Below are positions 24,420-28,640 of a stretch of 28,640 bases of DNA, one piece after another. The notes under the pieces were generated by a model. That model had not been told where the DNA came from. It searched no databases and was given only the letters and a program-made list of their open reading frames with translations. Source of the stretch: Pseudomonadota bacterium (GTDB taxonomy: Bacteria; Pseudomonadota; Gammaproteobacteria; Steroidobacterales; Steroidobacteraceae). The stretch spans positions 1-28,640 of the forward strand of contig JAEWAF010000020.1 in NCBI GenBank assembly GCA_023391815.1. The letters run 5' to 3'. Positions within the stretch are counted from its first letter, which is position 1. Every line of letters begins with the position of its first letter. The position numbers were made by a program, and so were the translations under genes.

Positions 24420-25982
24420 ATGCAGCTCGCCACGCTCGATCTGATCATCATCGTCATCTATGCCATCGGCCTGTTCGCCCTCGCCCAGTGGGTGTCGCGC
24501 GAGCGCGCCGGCCAGGAAAAGGATTCCGCCGAGTACTTTCTCGCTTCCAAGACGCTGCCCTGGTGGGCCATCGGCGCCTCGTTGATCGCCGCGAACATTT
24601 CGGCCGAGCAGATCGTCGGCATGTCCGGCTCGGGCTACGCCATCGGCCTCGCCATCGCCTCCTATGAATGGATGGCGGCGCTGACCCTGGTGATCGTCGG
24701 CAAATGGTTCCTGCCGATTTTCCTGGAAAACAAGATCTACACCATGCCGCAGTTCCTGGAGCAACGCTATGGAACGCGCATTCGCACGTTGATGGCCGTG
24801 TTCTGGCTCGGTTTGTATGTATACGTGAATCTCACATCCATCATCTGGCTGGGCTCGATCGCGGTGGCCAAAGTCGCCGGCGTCGATCAGAGCTGGGCGC
24901 TGGTGGGATTGGGCGTGTTCGCGCTCGTGTATCAGCTGCGCGGCGGATTGCGTGCGGTTGCCATGACGGACATCGTGCAGGTGACGTTGCTCGTGCTCGG
25001 CGGCCTGCTCGTTTCGTATCTCACGTTGAACGAGATCAGCGGTGGGAACGGCGTCGTCTCGGGCTTCAGCACGCTACTGGAACGCGCGCCCGGTCATTTC
25101 CACATGATCCTCGACGCCGCGCATCCTTATTACAAAGATCTGCCGGGTCTGTCGGTGCTGATCGGCGGCATGTGGATCGCCAATCTCAGCTACTGGGGCT
25201 TCAACCAATACATCATCCAGCGCGCGCTCGCCGCGAAGAGCCTGCAGGAAGCCCAGAAGGGCGTGATCTTCGCGGCCTTTCTGAAGCTGTTGATGCCGGT
25301 GATCATCGTGTTGCCGGGCATCGCCGCCGTGATTCTCGCGCCGACGCTCGCGAAGCCCGATGAAGCGTATCCGACGATGATGCGCCTGTTGCCGACCGGC
25401 ATCGCCGGCCTGGTGTTCGCAGCCCTGATCGCCGCGATCATTGCGTCCACCGCGTCGAAGATCAATTCGATCGCGACCATCTTCACGCTCGACATCTACA
25501 ACAAGATGGGCCGGCCCAAGCCCGAAAAGCAGTTGGTGCTGGTCGGTCGCCTGACCGCGGTGGTGGCCATCCTGCTTGCGATTCTGACCGCGCGGCCGCT
25601 GCTGGGCAGCTTCGATCAAGCGTTCCAATACATTCAGGAGTACACCGGCTTCTTCACGCCGGGCATCGTCGTGATCTTCATGCTCGGCCTGTTCTGGAAG
25701 CGCGCCACCGAAGCCGGCGCTCTCGCCGCGACCATCGGTTCGTTCGCGCTGTCGATCGTGATCAAGACCGTGTGGCCTTCCCTGCCCTTCATGGATCGCA
25801 TGATGGTCGTGTTCCTGTTGGCGCTCGTTCTGGCGGTTGTCTTCTCGCTGTGGCAGCCGGCGACGGCGGCGGCAAATCGGGTCAACACCACCGATGTGAG
25901 TTACAAGACCTCGGCGAGCTTCAACGTGTGCTCGCTCGGCGTGCTCGCCATTCTGGCTGCCCTCTACACGGTGTGGTGGTAA
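24420..25982 (+). CDS. sodium/sugar symporter of the SSS family (vSGLT-like)
   Basis: A 520-residue inner-membrane carrier with about 14 hydrophobic segments. It shows the SSS hallmarks 'SAEYFLASKTLPWWAIGASLIAANISAEQIVGMSGSG' in part (36-72), 'RGGLRAVAMTDIVQV' (about 179-193) and 'MWIANLSYWGFNQYIIQRALAAKS', which is very near the corresponding vSGLT segment. It should take up a hexose or pentose with Na+; the neighbours suggest L-arabinose or D-galactose. The plus-strand unit is dehydrogenase then symporter, controlled from site C. ATG 24420 has only a weak AGAG-type ribosome site. The C-terminus is a short membrane segment (LAILAALYTVWW). Confidence 0.92.
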   Translation: MQLATLDLIIIVIYAIGLFALAQWVSRERAGQEKDSAEYFLASKTLPWWAIGASLIAANISAEQIVGMSGSGYAIGLAIASYEWMAALTLVIVGKWFLPIFLENKIYTMPQFLEQRYGTRIRTLMAVFWLGLYVYVNLTSIIWLGSIAVAKVAGVDQSWALVGLGVFALVYQLRGGLRAVAMTDIVQVTLLVLGGLLVSYLTLNEISGGNGVVSGFSTLLERAPGHFHMILDAAHPYYKDLPGLSVLIGGMWIANLSYWGFNQYIIQRALAAKSLQEAQKGVIFAAFLKLLMPVIIVLPGIAAVILAPTLAKPDEAYPTMMRLLPTGIAGLVFAALIAAIIASTASKINSIATIFTLDIYNKMGRPKPEKQLVLVGRLTAVVAILLAILTARPLLGSFDQAFQYIQEYTGFFTPGIVVIFMLGLFWKRATEAGALAATIGSFALSIVIKTVWPSLPFMDRMMVVFLLALVLAVVFSLWQPATAAANRVNTTDVSYKTSASFNVCSLGVLAILAALYTVWW

Positions 25983-25994
25983 CGGCCTGCTGAC

Positions 25995-26006
25995 TTGTCA
26001 TATGAC
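25995..26006 (+). promoter_or_regulatory. weaker GntR-operator-like site D
   Basis: TTGTCATATGAC contains the perfect palindrome GTCATATGAC and keeps the core TTGTCRTATRA seen in sites A and B, but it lacks the AT-rich flank. It lies 13 bases after the symporter stop and about 45 bases before the HPP-gene promoter. It may be a chance match. Confidence 0.25.
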
Positions 26007-26051
26007 CCGCTAGCAGCCGTTATCGGGAATAACCATATGCCCGCTCGGTCG

Positions 26052-26080
26052 ATGACAGGCCCGGGGTGCGCTCGTACACT
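26052..26080 (+). promoter_or_regulatory. sigma70-like promoter of the HPP/CBS gene
   Basis: ATGACA (26052-26057), a 17-base spacer and TACACT (26075-26080). It overlaps a GTG at 26066 that would be the longest start and so supports the later GTG at 26114. Confidence 0.5.
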
Positions 26081-26113
26081 GCGCGCCCTTTGTGCCTTTC
26101 ATCCGCGGATTCC

Positions 26114-27292
26114 GTGCAGCCTTTCGACCCGACGCGCGCCGATGCAACCTCTCGCAATCCGACCTGGCAACAAAGCGTCTGTCTCTGGCTGAAAGGCTTC
26201 CGCCCCGCCCCGCTTGCGGTTAACGCATCGGAGCGATGGCGCTCCATCGTTGGCGCGATGCTGGGCATCCTGTTCACGGCGGTGTTGTCGCGCCTTTGCG
26301 GGAACTCACCCGGCGCGGTTTGGCTGGTCGCGCCGCTCGGCGCCAGCGCGGTACTCGTGTTTGCCGTCCCCGCCAGTCCGCTCGCACAACCCTGGTCCGT
26401 CGTCGGCGGCAACACCGTCTCCGCATTGATCGGCGTCCTTTGTGTCCACCTCATCGACGATCCGGCCCTCGCGGCGGGTGTCGCCGTCGGCGCTGCCGTC
26501 GTCACGATGTTTGCACTCCGTTGCCTGCATCCGCCCGGAGGCGCCGCCGCCCTGCTGGCCGTGCTGACACACGCCAGCTCGTTGGAGTTCGTGTTCTTCC
26601 CGGTGCTGGTCAATAGCGCGCTGCTGGTGGCGATCGGCATCGTCTACAACACAGCGACCGGCCGCCGCTACCCGCACAGTCAGCTGGTCGAACGCACGAA
26701 CGTGCCGACGAGCCGCTTCAGCTCGGCCGACCTCGACGAGGTGCTCAAACGTTACAACCAGGTGCTCGACGTGAGCCGCGACGAGCTCGAAGACATCTTG
26801 CACATGGCGGAAATGAATGCCATGGAGCGGCGAATGAGCGAGCTTCGCTGCGAAGACATCATGACGCGCGATGTGTTCACGGTGGAGTACGGCACGGATC
26901 TGCAAGATGCGTGGGCACTCATGCGCCGCCATCGAGTGAAGGCGCTGCCCGTCGTGGATCGACACCGCCGTATCATCGGCATCGTTTCTCTAGCCGACTT
27001 CATGCGTCACGCCGACGTGGATCGTAGCGATGGCATGCGCGAACGGATCCATCTTCTCATCAAGCGCAGCGGCAACACGCACACGACCAAGCCGGAGGCC
27101 GTCGGCCAGATCATGGCTCACAAGGTGCGCGTGGTCAGCGCGAACCGCTCGGTCGGCGAACTGATGTCCATCTTCTCCGAGCATGGCCACCACCACATCC
27201 CGGTCATCGGGGACGACCATCGCCTGGTCGGAATCATCACCCAGTCGGATTTCGTGCGGGCCTTGCACCGGTCCGGCGGCGTCCGGCGCTGA
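26114..27292 (+). CDS. HPP-family integral membrane protein with two CBS domains
   Basis: About 392 residues. The N-terminal third is an HPP membrane domain with four or five hydrophobic segments, containing 'WLVAPLGASAVLVFAVP', 'QPWSVVGGNTVSALIGV' and the naming motif 'CLHPPGGAAALLAVL'. After a charged linker, two CBS domains follow: 'CEDIMTRDVFTVEYGT...RHRVKALPVVDRHRRIIGIVSLADFM' and 'VGQIMAHKVRVVSAN...GHHHIPVIGDDHRLVGIITQSDFV'. CBS pairs usually bind adenine nucleotides and gate the linked domain. Some HPP proteins in plastids and cyanobacteria have been linked to nitrite transport, but the bacterial HPP-CBS fusion is poorly known. I favour the GTG at 26114, because 26066-26113 uses rare codons and overlaps a promoter; neither start has a clear ribosome site. 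Confidence 0.86.
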   Translation: MQPFDPTRADATSRNPTWQQSVCLWLKGFRPAPLAVNASERWRSIVGAMLGILFTAVLSRLCGNSPGAVWLVAPLGASAVLVFAVPASPLAQPWSVVGGNTVSALIGVLCVHLIDDPALAAGVAVGAAVVTMFALRCLHPPGGAAALLAVLTHASSLEFVFFPVLVNSALLVAIGIVYNTATGRRYPHSQLVERTNVPTSRFSSADLDEVLKRYNQVLDVSRDELEDILHMAEMNAMERRMSELRCEDIMTRDVFTVEYGTDLQDAWALMRRHRVKALPVVDRHRRIIGIVSLADFMRHADVDRSDGMRERIHLLIKRSGNTHTTKPEAVGQIMAHKVRVVSANRSVGELMSIFSEHGHHHIPVIGDDHRLVGIITQSDFVRALHRSGGVRR

Positions 27293-27393
27293 CGGTCCGG
27301 CCGGCGCCTGCCCATGGCCGAGCGAGCGGCATCTCTTTAATATGCGGGGTCTCCGGCGCGACGCCAGCGCCGCCGTCTATCACGGAGTTTCCC

Positions 27394-28584
27394 TTGTTCG
27401 AGAACCTGCAAGCGCTTCCCGAGGATCCCATCCTTGGCCTGATGGCGGCCTTTCGTGCCGATCCGGCTCCCACCAAGATCGATCTGGGGGTCGGCGTTTA
27501 CAAAGACGAGCACGGCAAAACGCCGGTGCTGCGCGCGGTTCGCGCCGCCGAACAGGCCGTGCTCGCCGACCAGCAGACCAAGACCTACCTCGGCCCCGCC
27601 GGCAACGAGCAGTTCAATGCGCTGATGGCCGAGCTGGTTCTGGGCAGCAAACATCCGGCGCTGACCAGCGGCCGGGTGCGCGCCCTGCAGGCGCCGGGCG
27701 GATGCGGAGCGCTGCGCCTGGGCGCCGAGCTGCTGATGGTCAGCGGCACCCGCCCGACCGTGCACGTCAGCGATCCGACCTGGGCCAACCACGTTCCGTT
27801 GTTGAGCAACGCCGGCTTGAAGCTCGAGCGCTATCCGTACTTCGAAGCTCGCACCGGCTCGGTCAAGTTCGACGCGATGCTGGAACGTTTGAGCACGCTG
27901 CCGGCGGGCGATGTCGTGTTGTTGCACGGCTGCTGTCACAACCCGACCGGCGCGGATCTGTCGCTGGAACAGTGGCGCAAGATCGCCGACGTCCTATTGC
28001 AGCGCCGCCTGGTGCCCTACGTCGACATCGCCTATCAGGGTCTGGGCGAAGGCATCGTCGCGGACGCTGAAGGCGCACGCTTGATCGCGGCGACGGTGCC
28101 CGAAGCGCTCATCGCCGTCTCCTGCTCGAAGAACTTCGGTTTGTATCGTGAACGCGTCGGCGCGCTCATGGTGCTCACCGAGTCGAGCGCGCAGACCAAC
28201 GCGACCGCGAGCCATCTTCGCAAGATCGCGCGTGGCATCTGGTCGATGCCGCCGGACCATGGCGCCGCGATCGTTGCTCGCATTCTGAGCGACGAGAAGC
28301 TGAGCGAAGACTGGCGCAACGAGCTGAACGCCATGCGTGAGCGGATGCTCTCGCTCCGTCGCGCGCTCTCGGCTGCACTGGCAAAGACGTGCAGCGCCGA
28401 GATGGCCTCGGTGATCGAAAAGCAGCGTGGCATGTTCTCGACCATTCCGGTCACGCCGGAAGCGGTCGACACGCTGCGTCAGCAGCATCACATCTACATG
28501 ACCCGTGACGGCCGCATGAACATCGCGGGCGTCAGCATGGGATCGATCGACTATCTGGCCAAGGCGATCGGCTCCGTCGCTTGA
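27394..28584 (+). CDS. class I aspartate/aromatic amino acid aminotransferase
   Basis: A 396-residue PLP enzyme of the AspC/TyrB type, which moves the amino group between aspartate or aromatic amino acids and 2-oxoglutarate. The visible key residues are 'CCHNPTG' (180-186; Asn183), Asp211 and Tyr214 in 'VDIAYQGLG', the Schiff-base Lys246 in 'SCSKNFGLYRERVG' with Arg254, and the carboxylate-binding Arg374 in 'DGRMNIAG'. The length is standard. It starts with TTG at 27394; GGAG at 27384-27387 stands six bases before it, so the rare start is convincing. An AT-rich TTTAATAT (27336-27343) may be the -10 box. It is the last gene in the window. Confidence 0.94.
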   Translation: MFENLQALPEDPILGLMAAFRADPAPTKIDLGVGVYKDEHGKTPVLRAVRAAEQAVLADQQTKTYLGPAGNEQFNALMAELVLGSKHPALTSGRVRALQAPGGCGALRLGAELLMVSGTRPTVHVSDPTWANHVPLLSNAGLKLERYPYFEARTGSVKFDAMLERLSTLPAGDVVLLHGCCHNPTGADLSLEQWRKIADVLLQRRLVPYVDIAYQGLGEGIVADAEGARLIAATVPEALIAVSCSKNFGLYRERVGALMVLTESSAQTNATASHLRKIARGIWSMPPDHGAAIVARILSDEKLSEDWRNELNAMRERMLSLRRALSAALAKTCSAEMASVIEKQRGMFSTIPVTPEAVDTLRQQHHIYMTRDGRMNIAGVSMGSIDYLAKAIGSVA

Positions 28585-28599
28585 AGGTGGTGAGTCGCG

Positions 28600-28640
28600 G
28601 GGCGGCAAAAAAAGGGGGCGGCGCGGGGGCGAAGAGCCCG
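28600..28640. other. low-complexity G-rich tail of the window
   Basis: Just after the aminotransferase the sequence becomes a run of seven A, then G-rich with a small GGGC-gaaga-GCCC hairpin at 28627-28639. It could be the stem of a terminator whose T-run lies beyond the window, or unreliable sequence near a contig end. No gene is seen. Confidence 0.3.

Noticed and set aside
1..28640. Phage, defence island, CRISPR or toxin-antitoxin system
   Set aside because: No integrase, transposase, direct-repeat array, nuclease or toxin-like small gene pair was seen on either strand.

Overview
This is a GC-rich window of about 28.6 kb, almost fully coding. It most likely comes from a free-living or plant/soil-associated gammaproteobacterium of the Xanthomonadales/Steroidobacter type. 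That placement is an inference from gene content (a complete-looking Tad pilus operon, a TonB-dependent receptor of the Xanthomonas/Caulobacter type, a vSGLT-like sugar symporter) and from codon use; there is no rRNA or other marker gene here. No gene-free stretch exceeds 300 bases; the longest gap is about 160 bases.

Region 1 (1-9125, + strand) is a Tad/Flp pilus operon that enters from the left: cpaB (3' end only), the secretin cpaC, a small lipoprotein, a TadG-like protein, two TadE-type pseudopilins, the localisation ATPase cpaE/tadZ, the secretion ATPase cpaF/tadA, and the inner-membrane platform pair tadB and tadC. Four consecutive junctions overlap by one to four bases, which suggests translational coupling. 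Flp pilin, prepilin peptidase and TadD are not in the window.

Region 2 (9133-13132) holds household and stress genes: on the minus strand a SRPBCC/AHSA1-like protein, a calcineurin-like phosphoesterase and a Sfp-type phosphopantetheinyl transferase (the last two overlap ATGA), then a heme catalase on the plus strand.

Region 3 (13211-25982) reads as one regulon for arabinan/arabinose (possibly also galactose) use. It has a FadR-type GntR regulator, a TonB-dependent receptor broken by three frameshifts, a secreted five-Asp-box propeller enzyme resembling GH93 exo-arabinanases with two tandem C-terminal beta-sandwich domains, a secreted clan GH-A glycosidase, a periplasmic aldose 1-epimerase, an IlvD/Edd-family sugar-acid dehydratase, a Gfo/Idh/MocA aldose dehydrogenase and a sodium/sugar symporter. 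The dehydrogenase has the residues K91, E147, H153, D169 and N173 that I recall for Azospirillum L-arabinose 1-dehydrogenase. The dehydratase has the Cys/Cys-Asp-Lys/Cys ladder of L-arabinonate/D-xylonate dehydratases. Together they give the first steps of the non-phosphorylating oxidative pathway: polymer, oligomer, beta/alpha-anomer, aldonolactone, 2-keto-3-deoxy acid. A 16-bp motif (consensus ATTTATAYGAYRWATA) occurs before the regulator, before the propeller-enzyme/receptor unit, and between the divergent dehydratase and dehydrogenase units. It is the probable operator of the GntR protein and is the most useful new observation here.

Region 4 (26052-28640) carries an HPP-family membrane protein with two CBS domains behind a good sigma70-like promoter, and an AspC/TyrB-type aminotransferase with a TTG start. 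The last 40 bases are low-complexity G-rich sequence that may be close to a contig end. I saw no tRNA, rRNA, CRISPR array, insertion sequence or phage gene.
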